From assembly GCA_934096315.1 (NCBI GenBank), contig CAKOLT010000002.1, positions 44,049 to 108,048 on the forward strand: a DNA stretch of 64,000 nt, given 5' to 3'. Below the pieces are notes generated by a model. That model was not told where the DNA came from. It did no database searches and worked only from the letters and a program-made list of their open reading frames with translations. Positions 57,454 to 64,000 of the stretch are shown here, piece after piece. The translations under genes and the position numbers were made by a program. Position 1 is the first letter of the stretch, and the number at the start of each line of letters is the position of its first letter. Source of the DNA: an uncultured Bacilli bacterium. GTDB lineage: Bacteria; Bacillota_I; Bacilli_A; RF39; UBA660.

Positions 57454-58953
57454 ATGAAAAGAAAAGAATCATTAAATAGATATCTGTTATGGAAACCCTC
57501 CAAAATAGTAATATTAATAAGCCTATTTTTACCAATATTTATATTTGGAATAGCCCTTAAATTCACACCAAATAATGATTTCTGGTTCCTAATAAACACT
57601 GGAAAATATATATTAAATAACGGTTTTCCTCACATCGAACCATTCACAATCCATGAAGGACTATCCCTAGTAGTCCAGCAGTGGTTAACAGACGTAATAT
57701 TCTACTTAATATATAACAAGTTTGGAATATATGGTATGTATACATTTATATTAATCGCAAAAATAATAATAACATATCTAATATATAAAACGTGTCTATT
57801 AATAAGTGATAATAAAATAAAACTATCCATTCTAATTACACTAATTATAAACATGTTATTAAGTATATATTTCTTCATAGATACTAGACCATACATATTT
57901 GATATCATAATATTCCTAACAGAATTTTATATATTAGAATCATATATCAAAAGTAGCAATAATAAATACTTAATAATCTTACCAGTCCTATCAGTGTTAT
58001 TAATAAACTTACACTGTTCTATGTGGTTTATGCTCTACATATTCTTATTACCATATTATATTGAATACATAATAAGAAAAGACTACAAAATAAAACCAAT
58101 CATTATTACCACAATCATAATGATTTTAGTAGGATTCATAAACCCATATGGCATATCCGCAATCACATATATATTTAATTCCTATGGAAACACATATGTA
58201 AATAACCAAGTAGCAGAAATGTTACCATTTACAATAAATGAAAGCACCTTAGTATACATCTACTTATTATTCATTCTAATAACAAATCGTAAAAAGGAAA
58301 AAATAAATATTAGATATTTCTTATTATTTCTAGGAACAGCATACCTATGTCTTAAACACATGAGAGCTCTAATATTTCTAATAATAATAAGTCTATTGCC
58401 ACTATGTGATAACCTAAAACGATTATTTCCCAAAGAAACAATAACATATAAAAAAAACAAAAAAGACACCACAACATACATTATACTATTACTAATCCTA
58501 ATAATTACTTTTATATTTAATATAAGAGTAGAAAAAGAAAACCAAATAGCACTATATAGAATATCAAACTATCTAGATGAAAAAGCAAACAAAAATATAA
58601 AACTATACACAGAATATGCTACTGGGTCATATTTAGAATACCGTGGATACAAATGCTATATAGACCCAAGAGCAGAAGTATTCCTAAAAAAGAATAACAA
58701 GAAAGAAGACATATTTATAGAATTCTTCTACCTTCAAAACCTATATGGAGACCAAAAAATAATTCGAGAATTCCTCCAAAAATACGATTTTGATTACTTG
58801 TTAGTAGAATCATCAGACGTATTATACTGCTTTTTAGAAAATAATGAAGACTATACACTAGTACACACAGATAGCTATGTCAAAAAGTATAACATAAAAG
58901 AAACAATAACTACTAAATATAAATTATACAAAAAAGCAAAGGAACAGTCATAA
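57454..58953 (+). CDS. Polytopic membrane protein B, glycosyltransferase-like (second of the tandem pair)
   Basis: 499 residues, paralogue of the preceding protein: the segments NDFWFLINTGKYILNN, FTIHEGLSLVVQQWLTD and YRGYKCYIDPRAEVFLKKNN are nearly identical, while the middle differs. The duplication is tandem and diverged, so both copies are kept. It is followed 3 bp later by a GtrA-like gene, which in other bacteria helps move lipid-linked sugars across the membrane. Confidence 0.75.
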   Translation: MKRKESLNRYLLWKPSKIVILISLFLPIFIFGIALKFTPNNDFWFLINTGKYILNNGFPHIEPFTIHEGLSLVVQQWLTDVIFYLIYNKFGIYGMYTFILIAKIIITYLIYKTCLLISDNKIKLSILITLIINMLLSIYFFIDTRPYIFDIIIFLTEFYILESYIKSSNNKYLIILPVLSVLLINLHCSMWFMLYIFLLPYYIEYIIRKDYKIKPIIITTIIMILVGFINPYGISAITYIFNSYGNTYVNNQVAEMLPFTINESTLVYIYLLFILITNRKKEKINIRYFLLFLGTAYLCLKHMRALIFLIIISLLPLCDNLKRLFPKETITYKKNKKDTTTYIILLLILIITFIFNIRVEKENQIALYRISNYLDEKANKNIKLYTEYATGSYLEYRGYKCYIDPRAEVFLKKNNKKEDIFIEFFYLQNLYGDQKIIREFLQKYDFDYLLVESSDVLYCFLENNEDYTLVHTDSYVKKYNIKETITTKYKLYKKAKEQS

Positions 58954-58955
58954 AA

Positions 58956-59369
58956 ATGAAGAAAATATTAGTAGAAGCCATAAAGTTCGTTGGAATATCT
59001 GGAATCGGCTGGATTATAGATATATGCATTTACTTAACACTAACATATATTATAAAATGTAATGTCTTCCTAGCGAATGTTACAAGTTCTCTAGTCGGAG
59101 TAACCTTTGTCTTTATAGTATCCACGAGAAAATTATTTAAAAACAATAGTAAAATAAACTTAAAAATCAAATACATAATCTATGTAATATACCAAATTCT
59201 TCTAATTATCACAGCCTCTAAAATAATGCTAATAATAAGCGATACATTAAAAGAAACAAATATAAATATTATTTTAAATTACATAAACATAATAGTAAAA
59301 ATAATAATAACCCCATTTACATTACTAATAAATTATATAGTAATGAAATACTTAATTGAAAAGATATAA
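58956..59369 (+). CDS. GtrA-family membrane protein
   Basis: 137 residues with four helices and the GtrA pattern: IKFVGISGIGWIIDICIYL at the N-terminus, and VTSSLVGVTFVFIVSTRKLF in the middle. GtrA proteins are thought to flip or hold undecaprenyl-linked sugars for surface glycan modification. It is the last gene of the presumed glycan group. Confidence 0.88.
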   Translation: MKKILVEAIKFVGISGIGWIIDICIYLTLTYIIKCNVFLANVTSSLVGVTFVFIVSTRKLFKNNSKINLKIKYIIYVIYQILLIITASKIMLIISDTLKETNINIILNYINIIVKIIITPFTLLINYIVMKYLIEKI

Positions 59370-59419
59370 ACTAACTTTGTAACATAAGTTACCAATTATA
59401 CCTTAATTTTAAGATATAC

Positions 59420-59448
59420 TTGCTAATTGTCAAAAAAAGTTGTAAAAT
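59420..59448 (+). promoter_or_regulatory. Promoter of the CHYC thioredoxin-like gene
   Basis: TTGCTA (59420-59425), 17-bp spacer, TAAAAT (59443-59448). Confidence 0.55.
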
Positions 59449-59466
59449 GTTATTAAGGAGGAATTT

Positions 59467-59946
59467 ATGAAAAAATCAGATTATATTTTAATAGGAGTCA
59501 CACTATTAGTAATAATAGTTAGTATATTTGGCATAAAAGGAACAAAAGCAGCTGAAGACGTAACAAAAGAAAAAGTAACCTTAAGTGGAGAAGCATCACT
59601 AACAGAAATAAACTACATAGATTACGAAGGACTACAAAATAGTGGGGAACCATTTCTTGTTATTATAGAAAGAACTGGCTGCCACTACTGTGAATTATAT
59701 ATGCCAATCGCCGAGGAAGTAGCGAGCACAAAAAATATATCTATAAAATATATTGATATAGCAAACTTATCTGAAGAAGAATTCAATAACTTAACTAATT
59801 CAAATAGTTATTTCAAAAAAAATCAAGAATGGGGAACCCCAACAACACTACTTTTAAAAGGCAGTGAAGTTATAGACAGTATCAGTGGATACGTAGAAAA
59901 AGATAAACTTGAAACTTTCATCGATGACAATATAATATTAGGTTAG
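59467..59946 (+). CDS. Exported thioredoxin-like protein with CHYC motif
   Basis: 159 residues: membrane anchor or signal (about 5-24), then a thioredoxin fold with ERTGCHYCELYMPIAEEVA (active site CHYC), the strand KYIDIANL and the cis-Pro segment EWGTPTTLLLKG. Similar to the protein at 43314, but with CHYC. AAGGAGG precedes ATG 59467. It is followed 11 bp later by the PH-like gene. Confidence 0.85.
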   Translation: MKKSDYILIGVTLLVIIVSIFGIKGTKAAEDVTKEKVTLSGEASLTEINYIDYEGLQNSGEPFLVIIERTGCHYCELYMPIAEEVASTKNISIKYIDIANLSEEEFNNLTNSNSYFKKNQEWGTPTTLLLKGSEVIDSISGYVEKDKLETFIDDNIILG

Positions 59947-59957
59947 GATGTGTAAAA

Positions 59958-60434
59958 ATGAGTGATACTTATAGGTTAGCAAAAAGGTTCAAAAGAAAAT
60001 ATCCCTTAACAGTAGCTTGGAGAATTCGTAGCCACTGTAAAATTGTTGACAAACATTTAAATGAAGGAGAAGAAATACTATACCTATTTCTAGGACAAAA
60101 AAACACAAGCCCCTTTGATTTTGTAAATACAAATCTTGTAGCCCTTACAAACAAAAGAATAATGGTAGCTACAAAAAGAATAGTATGGGGATATTTCTTT
60201 ATCTCTATAACACCAGAAATGTATAATGACCTAACAATCAAAAAAGGGCTAATATGGGGTAATGTAATAATAGACACCATAAAAGAAAACTGTTATTTCT
60301 CAAATATAGACCCAAGAGCATTACCAGAAATAGAAACAAACATAACAGAAATAATGGCAAAAGCCCAAAAAGAATGTGAAGTACCAGTAAAACGAAATAG
60401 AGAAATTGCTGCAAGTGTTAAAGAAAACACCTAG
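59958..60434 (+). CDS. PH-like domain protein, unknown function
   Basis: 158 residues. The middle contains the beta pattern of bacterial PH-like (YvbH/bPH) domains: EEILYLFLGQ, LVALTNKRIMVATKR, GLIWGNVIIDTI. The basic start and end are helical. No membrane helix. It may bind membranes or a partner. Its 3' end contains the left arm of a hairpin and its stop codon is the first base pair of the direct repeat of the restriction-modification insertion. Confidence 0.72.
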   Translation: MSDTYRLAKRFKRKYPLTVAWRIRSHCKIVDKHLNEGEEILYLFLGQKNTSPFDFVNTNLVALTNKRIMVATKRIVWGYFFISITPEMYNDLTIKKGLIWGNVIIDTIKENCYFSNIDPRALPEIETNITEIMAKAQKECEVPVKRNREIAASVKENT

Positions 60435-60450
60435 TAGCAATTTCTTTATT
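60401..60450 (+). terminator. Hairpin at the end of the PH-like gene
   Basis: AGAAATTGCT (60401-60410) and AGCAATTTCT (60436-60445) can pair across a 25-nt loop and are followed by a T-rich run. The right arm recurs in the second copy of the direct repeat (63437-63446) without the left one, which shows that the left copy is the original context. Confidence 0.6.
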
Positions 60451-60519
60451 TTAGAATAACATAACATAACATTGGGTGATAAATATGTATGAAATATATG
60501 ACATAAAACCAGGAGATAC
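60433..60519 (+). repeat. Left direct repeat of the restriction-modification insertion
   Basis: 87 bp from the PH-like stop codon to codon 12 of a LysM gene. The same sequence, 82 bp long, occurs at 63434-63515. The only differences are in a short ATAAC tandem: three copies here, fewer plus one C-to-T change in the right copy. Confidence 0.95.
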
Positions 60520-60544
60520 GGTTTTTAAGGGTAATAATGAGTAA
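60485..60544 (+). pseudogene. Beheaded LysM gene fragment left of the insertion
   Basis: ATG 60485 begins the same 12 residues as the intact LysM gene at 63481 (MYEIYDIKPGDT). At the repeat end the frame enters insert sequence, continues VFKGNNE and stops at TAA 60542-60544. It keeps the start codon and ribosome binding region, so 19 codons may still be translated. Confidence 0.88.
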
Positions 60545-60603
60545 AATTATAAAAATATTTATAAAATTTAAAGTATTTTGAAGAAAAATTTTTTTTTACA
60601 TGG

Positions 60604-60609
60604 TATAAT
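60604..60609 (+). promoter_or_regulatory. Extended -10 box of the restriction-modification cassette
   Basis: TATAAT preceded by TGG; a TTGAAG lies 20 bp upstream (60578-60583). It is placed to transcribe the small peptide and dpnM. Confidence 0.55.
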
Positions 60610-60647
60610 ATTTAGTGTCATTAAAACTTTATTAGGAGAATTGAAAT

Positions 60648-60775
60648 ATGGAAAATAATGTAGAGAAAAAAATTTATCTGAAAAAAATCTATCAAACAAT
60701 ACAGTTGTACAAGCACTAATAACTTTAATTATTACTGTATTTATTGGAGGATATTTTCTCAAAATGAAGAAATAA
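60648..60775 (+). pseudogene. Small membrane peptide gene with frameshift at an A7 run
   Basis: ATG 60648 (AGGAG 9 bp upstream) opens a frame that stops after 23 codons. If one extra A is read in the run of seven A after codon GAG, the frame continues to TAA 60773-60775 and gives about 42 residues: polar MENNVEKKN start, then one hydrophobic helix (VVQALITLIITVFIGGYF) and KMKK. A seven-A run is a classic place for -1 ribosomal or transcriptional slippage. It is either a decayed gene or one made by slippage. Confidence 0.55.
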
Positions 60776-60861
60776 AAAATTATGTTAAATATAATTATAC
60801 TGTTAATGACGAAAAAAATTAACATAAATAAATAATAAAATTATATTCGGAGGTAGTAAAA

Positions 60862-61713
60862 ATGATTAAAGGAAAACCATTTGTTAAATGGGCTGGTGGA
60901 AAAAGACAAATAATAGATAAGTTAAAACAGTATGTTCCAGACGAGTTTAATACTTATTACGAACCATTTCTTGGAGGTGGAGCATTACTTTTTGAACTTT
61001 CTCCTAAAAAAGCTGTTATTAATGATTATAATAAAGAACTTATGAATGTATATGAGTGTATTAAAAATGAAAAAAAGTTTGAAGCAATGTGTAGAGAATT
61101 AAATCATCATGAAACAGAACATTCAGAAGAATATTATTATGGAATTAGAAATATTGATAAAAATAAACAGAAATTTAATAAATTAGCAGACTATAAAAGA
61201 GCTGCTCGTACAATTTATTTAAACAAAGCATGTTTTAATGGTTTATATAGGGTTAATAGCAAAAATGAATTCAATGTACCATTTGGTAAGAAAACCAAAG
61301 TAAATACATATGAAGGACAAAATTTAGGTATCATTTGTGGATATTTAAATTATAATGACATTAAGTTATTATCAGTAGATTTTGAAGAAGCAGTAAAAGA
61401 CGCTAAAAAAGGTGATTTCATTTATTTTGATCCACCATACGATTCTGATACATCAACATTTAATAGTTATACTGAAGGTGGATTTGGAAAAGAAGAGCAA
61501 AAAAGACTTGCTAAAGTGTTTAAAGAAATATCAGATAGAGGGTGTTATGTAATACTTTCTAATCATAACACAACATTAGTAAATGAATTATATAAAGATT
61601 TCAATATTCATGTAATTGAAGCAAAGAGAAATATTAACTCTAATGGAAAGAAAAGGGGTAAAGTAGAAGAAGTAATTATTACAAATTTTGAAAATAAAAG
61701 AGGGTTTGATTAA
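60862..61713 (+). CDS. dpnM: DpnM-like adenine-N6 methyltransferase (GATC)
   Basis: 283 residues, the length of DpnM. N-terminal FVKWAGGKRQ, SAM motif YEPFLGGGALLFELSPKKAVIND, then FNGLYRVNSKNEFNVPFG and the catalytic DPPY at 190-193 (YFDPPYDSD), ending in KVEEVIITNFE. All match Dam-class (alpha) enzymes and in particular Streptococcus DpnM. It methylates double-stranded GATC to protect the host from the nuclease. GGAGG precedes ATG 60862. It is first of the dpnM-dpnA-dpnB set. Confidence 0.96.
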   Translation: MIKGKPFVKWAGGKRQIIDKLKQYVPDEFNTYYEPFLGGGALLFELSPKKAVINDYNKELMNVYECIKNEKKFEAMCRELNHHETEHSEEYYYGIRNIDKNKQKFNKLADYKRAARTIYLNKACFNGLYRVNSKNEFNVPFGKKTKVNTYEGQNLGIICGYLNYNDIKLLSVDFEEAVKDAKKGDFIYFDPPYDSDTSTFNSYTEGGFGKEEQKRLAKVFKEISDRGCYVILSNHNTTLVNELYKDFNIHVIEAKRNINSNGKKRGKVEEVIITNFENKRGFD

Positions 61714-61755
61714 TAAATGTAGTATAATGTATAACATATAAGGCGGTAAGTTTGT

Positions 61756-62526
61756 ATGGGAAAGAAGTATTATTATGAAGATAAAGGTTTTAAACTCATA
61801 CAAGGTGATTCACTTAAAATACTAAGGGAAATAGAGCCTAAAAGTATTGACATGATATTTGCAGATCCCCCTTATTTTTTGTCTGACGACGGAATATCTT
61901 GTAGTGGTGGAAAAATGGTATCAGTAAATAAAGGTGAATGGGACAAATCCATCAACATAGATGAAAAGCATAAATTTAATAGAAAATGGATCAAATTATG
62001 TTATCAAGTGTTAAAAGATGATGGTACTATTTGGATTAGTGGAACTATGCATAATATTTATTCGATAGGTGTGGCATTAGAACAAGAAGGATTCAAAATA
62101 ATAAATAATATAACTTGGAAAAAGTTAAATCCTCCACCAAATATTAGTTGCAGAGCATTTGTTCATTCCACTGAAACAATTCTATGGGCAAAAAAAAATA
62201 GCAAAAATGCAAAACACAAATTTAATTATTCACTCATGAGAGAGTTAAACGATGGTAAGCAAATGAAAGATGTCTGGGAAACATCACTCACTAAACCCAG
62301 TGAAAAAAAATGCGGCAAACATCCTACTCAAAAACCAATAGAAATATTAAAAAAAATCATTTTAGCATCTACTAATGAAGAAGATTTAATATTAGATCCA
62401 TTTAATGGTAGTGGAACAACTGGAATAGTTGCTAATAGATTAAATAGAAAGTATATAGGTATTGAAAAAGAAAAAGAATATTTAGATTTAACAATAAGAA
62501 GAAAGGAAAGTGATAATATTGACTAG
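61756..62526 (+). CDS. dpnA: DpnA-like adenine-N6 methyltransferase (beta class)
   Basis: 256 residues. Beta-type order: catalytic FADPPYFLSDDGISCSGG near the N-terminus (D37), GEWDK, the segment FNRKWIKLCYQVLK, IWISGTMHNIYSIGVALEQEGF, and the SAM motif DPFNGSGTTG near residue 214. These match DpnA, which methylates GATC also in single-stranded DNA, as useful during transformation or replication. The C-terminal segment overlaps the endonuclease gene. A TATAAT at 61723-61728 may give an internal promoter. Confidence 0.95.
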   Translation: MGKKYYYEDKGFKLIQGDSLKILREIEPKSIDMIFADPPYFLSDDGISCSGGKMVSVNKGEWDKSINIDEKHKFNRKWIKLCYQVLKDDGTIWISGTMHNIYSIGVALEQEGFKIINNITWKKLNPPPNISCRAFVHSTETILWAKKNSKNAKHKFNYSLMRELNDGKQMKDVWETSLTKPSEKKCGKHPTQKPIEILKKIILASTNEEDLILDPFNGSGTTGIVANRLNRKYIGIEKEKEYLDLTIRRKESDNID

Positions 62527-63373
62527 AGATTTTAATGATTGGTTAAGTAAATTTAAAACAAGTATATCAGATTATACTTATTATGTTGAATTTGAAAAAA
62601 TATACAAAAATGTTGATAAGGTAAAAGTAGAACTTAATATTTTAAATTCTTTAATTGGCAGTAAAAATATTGAAGAGGAATTCCAAAGTATATTAACTAA
62701 ATATCCTGAAACTTTAGAATGCATTCCATTACTACTTGCAGTTCGTTCTAGAGAAATATTTATTAAAGATGAAATAAAAGAATATTTATATAAGTTTGAT
62801 AAAATGGTTTATTCTATGAGAGATTATATTAAATTTATGAGGGAAAGTGGTCTATTTGATTTATTACAAAATCATATTATAAATAATCTATACGATTATG
62901 TTTTGGGCATTGAAGTTGGACTAGATTCAAATGGTCGCAAAAATCGTGGTGGGCATATGATGGAAAAATTAGTAGAATCATATATAATAAAAGCAGGTTA
63001 TAAAAAAGAATTGAATTATTTTAAAGAAATGTATTTAAAAGATATAGAAAAGAAATGGAATCTTGATTTAAGCGAAATGTCAGGACATAATACATCAACC
63101 AAGAGATTTGATTTTGTTATTAAAACAGATAAACAGATATATGTAATAGAAACTAATTTTTATTCTAGTGGAGGTTCAAAATTAAATGAAACTGCTAGAA
63201 GTTATAAAATGTTAGCTCAAGAATCTAAAAAAATTAATGGCATAACTTTTATATGGTTTACTGATGGAACCGGTTGGAAAAGTGCTAAAAAAAATTTAGA
63301 AGAAACATTTAATGAATTAGAGACAATGTATAATATTGATGACCTTGAAAAAGGTATTTTAGAAAAGTTATAA
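62519..63373 (+). CDS. dpnB: DpnII-like type II restriction endonuclease (GATC)
   Basis: 284 residues from TTG 62519. It begins TRDFNDWLSKF, matching the start of DpnII (TRNFDEWLS), and continues with VKVELNILNSLIGSKNIEEEF, LLQNHIINNLYDYVLGIEVG and SNGRKNRGGHMME. The nuclease core has KRFDFVIKTD, YVIETNFYSSGGSKLNETARSYK with Asp-Glu and Lys residues for metal catalysis. GTG 62510 upstream in frame lies only 2 bp from AAAGGA, so TTG is preferred. It cuts unmethylated GATC. It overlaps dpnA by 8 bp. Confidence 0.95.
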   Translation: MTRDFNDWLSKFKTSISDYTYYVEFEKIYKNVDKVKVELNILNSLIGSKNIEEEFQSILTKYPETLECIPLLLAVRSREIFIKDEIKEYLYKFDKMVYSMRDYIKFMRESGLFDLLQNHIINNLYDYVLGIEVGLDSNGRKNRGGHMMEKLVESYIIKAGYKKELNYFKEMYLKDIEKKWNLDLSEMSGHNTSTKRFDFVIKTDKQIYVIETNFYSSGGSKLNETARSYKMLAQESKKINGITFIWFTDGTGWKSAKKNLEETFNELETMYNIDDLEKGILEKL

Positions 63374-63433
63374 AGTATTATTTATGATGTAATGCATAAA
63401 CATCTTATCCTGCAACTATATAAGTAGACATAA

Positions 63434-63515
63434 AGTAGCAATTTCTTTATTTTAGAATAACATAATATTGGGTGATAAATATGTATGAAATATATGACAT
63501 AAAACCAGGAGATAC
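63434..63515 (+). repeat. Right direct repeat of the restriction-modification insertion
   Basis: 82-bp copy of 60433-60519. It supplies the upstream region, ribosome binding site, start and first 11 codons plus two bases of the LysM gene. The stretch before it (63374-63433) has no gene that I can recognise. Confidence 0.95.
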
Positions 63516-63939
63516 CCTAGAAAGCATTGCTTATATGTACGACATAACTGTAGATGAATTAAAAAATATAAATGGAGAAATAAATAACACTACTCCTGGA
63601 GTTAGTATAATCGTACCTAAAAAGAAAAACCAATACTTTGACACATACACAATTAAAAAAGGAGATACATTATATAAAATAGCAGAATCCTATAACATAA
63701 ATCCTAACCTATTAGCTCTAATAAATGGACTAAATACAAGTGATTATATATATCCAAACGACCAATTATTAGTTCCTAAAAAATCAACAAGCGTATATAT
63801 AACTGCTGAAGGAGATACACTAGATAAAGTAGTAAGGGGAATGAATGCAAATGTAGGAGTCTTCCTAAAACAAAATGATAGATTATATTTAAAACCAGGA
63901 CAACTAATTGTATATAAAGAAGGCAGGTTAAAAACATGA
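63481..63939 (+). CDS. Protein of three LysM domains, SafA-like
   Basis: 152 residues made of three LysM modules: 1-47 (YDIKPGDTLESIAYMYDIT), 53-98 (YTIKKGDTLYKIAESYNIN) and a more diverged one from 105 (VYITAEGDTLDKVVRGMNANV), joined by short Lys/Pro linkers. There is no signal peptide or enzyme domain. LysM-only proteins without signal occur in spore coats and cortex binding. ATG 63481 is the same start that is duplicated at 60485; an in-frame GTG at 63472 belongs to the ribosome binding region. Stop is TGA 63937-63939. Confidence 0.88.
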   Translation: MYEIYDIKPGDTLESIAYMYDITVDELKNINGEINNTTPGVSIIVPKKKNQYFDTYTIKKGDTLYKIAESYNINPNLLALINGLNTSDYIYPNDQLLVPKKSTSVYITAEGDTLDKVVRGMNANVGVFLKQNDRLYLKPGQLIVYKEGRLKT

Positions 63940-64000
63940 AATTTATTTTTGAAGGTCATTTATCCCAATAAATATGGGGCTAAATGGCTTTTTTGCTTCT
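63940..64000 (+). other. Right edge of the window
   Basis: Only 61 bp remain after the LysM gene. They hold an 11-codon frame (63936-63971) that I do not credit, and a T-rich stretch, TTTTTTGC, that may be part of a terminator extending beyond the edge. Confidence 0.3.

Larger units (their letters stand above)
60433..63515. mobile_element. DpnII-type restriction-modification cassette with long target duplication
   Basis: The unique insert (60520-63433, about 2.9 kb) carries a tiny membrane peptide gene, dpnM, dpnA and dpnB and is bracketed by an 87/82-bp direct repeat. No transposase, integrase or terminal inverted repeats are visible. Insertion with long target duplication has been described for other restriction-modification genes. 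The right repeat restores a complete LysM gene; the left one leaves only its start. Confidence 0.85.

Noticed and set aside
60520..63433. Transposon or prophage origin of the restriction-modification island
   Set aside because: No transposase, integrase, phage gene or terminal inverted repeat is visible; only the long direct repeat marks the ends.
63936..63971. 11-codon frame overlapping the LysM stop codon
   Set aside because: It has only a chance ATGA overlap, no ribosome binding site of its own beyond GGCAGG and no supporting context.
1..64000. Reassignment of TGA to Trp as in Mollicutes
   Set aside because: TGA ends several clear genes (for example at 16072 and 63939), and conserved Trp positions are encoded by TGG.

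Overview
The window is AT-rich, densely coded bacterial chromosome that uses the standard code (TGA serves as a stop, for example at 16072 and 63939). The gene content points to a Bacillota lineage of the uncultured gut Bacilli/Clostridia kind: pgsA-recA-rny, rimP-nusA-rnpM-infB, ftsY with a YlxM-like gene, a GerA-type spore germinant receptor operon, an agr quorum-sensing locus, CIRCE-controlled chaperones and a Gram-positive Tad pilus locus. The exact taxon is inference.

Layout. 1-6.2 kb: housekeeping (end of a RodZ/YmfM-like gene, pgsA, recA, rny, ftsY), then a small operon of two membrane peptides, a YlxM-like protein and a ClpC-type AAA+ module. 6.2-8.9 kb: a DUF1292 gene and two unrecognised minus-strand genes. 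9-11.5 kb: an SsuABC/ThiXYZ-like ABC importer. 11.6-17.9 kb: hemolysin III family protein, htpG-hsp20 behind a CIRCE element, a sirtuin, and an ArsR-regulated metal efflux operon whose HMA domain is a separate gene. 17.9-23.8 kb: hydrolase, gerAA-gerAC-gerAB and a CtpA protease. 23.9-26.7 kb: agrA-agrC converging on agrB-agrD. 27-31 kb: a secreted pilin-like protein, RNA-modifying enzymes, a second Hsp20 and an XRE regulator. 31-35 kb: the rimP-nusA-rnpM-infB operon with a truncated RimP. 35-43.7 kb: nuclease, DUF1538 plus PII-like pair, fmt, a tiny Trp-rich peptide unit, a CPBP-like protein, tRNA-Arg and tRNA-Lys, ackA, an NrnA-like phosphoesterase, hpf and a thioredoxin-like gene. 44-54.3 kb: Tad pilus locus. 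54.4-59.4 kb: a probable surface-glycan group (FAD enzyme, two tandem paralogous polytopic membrane proteins, GtrA). 59.5-64 kb: thioredoxin-like, PH-like and LysM genes, with a DpnII-type restriction-modification cassette inserted in front of the LysM gene.

The most distinctive points are: (a) the DpnM-DpnA-DpnII cassette is bracketed by an 87/82-bp direct repeat copied from the upstream region and first codons of the LysM gene, so the cassette entered with a long target duplication that left the LysM gene whole; (b) a self-contained unit at 39012-39219 has a near-consensus promoter, an ideal ribosome binding site, a 14-residue peptide with five Trp and a 22-bp hairpin, and nothing else; (c) a complete agr locus whose AgrD (39 aa) and candidate autoinducer can be read directly; (d) RimP lacks its C-terminal domain; (e) a 39-bp palindrome and three TACCAAAAA repeats lie between xre and rimP.
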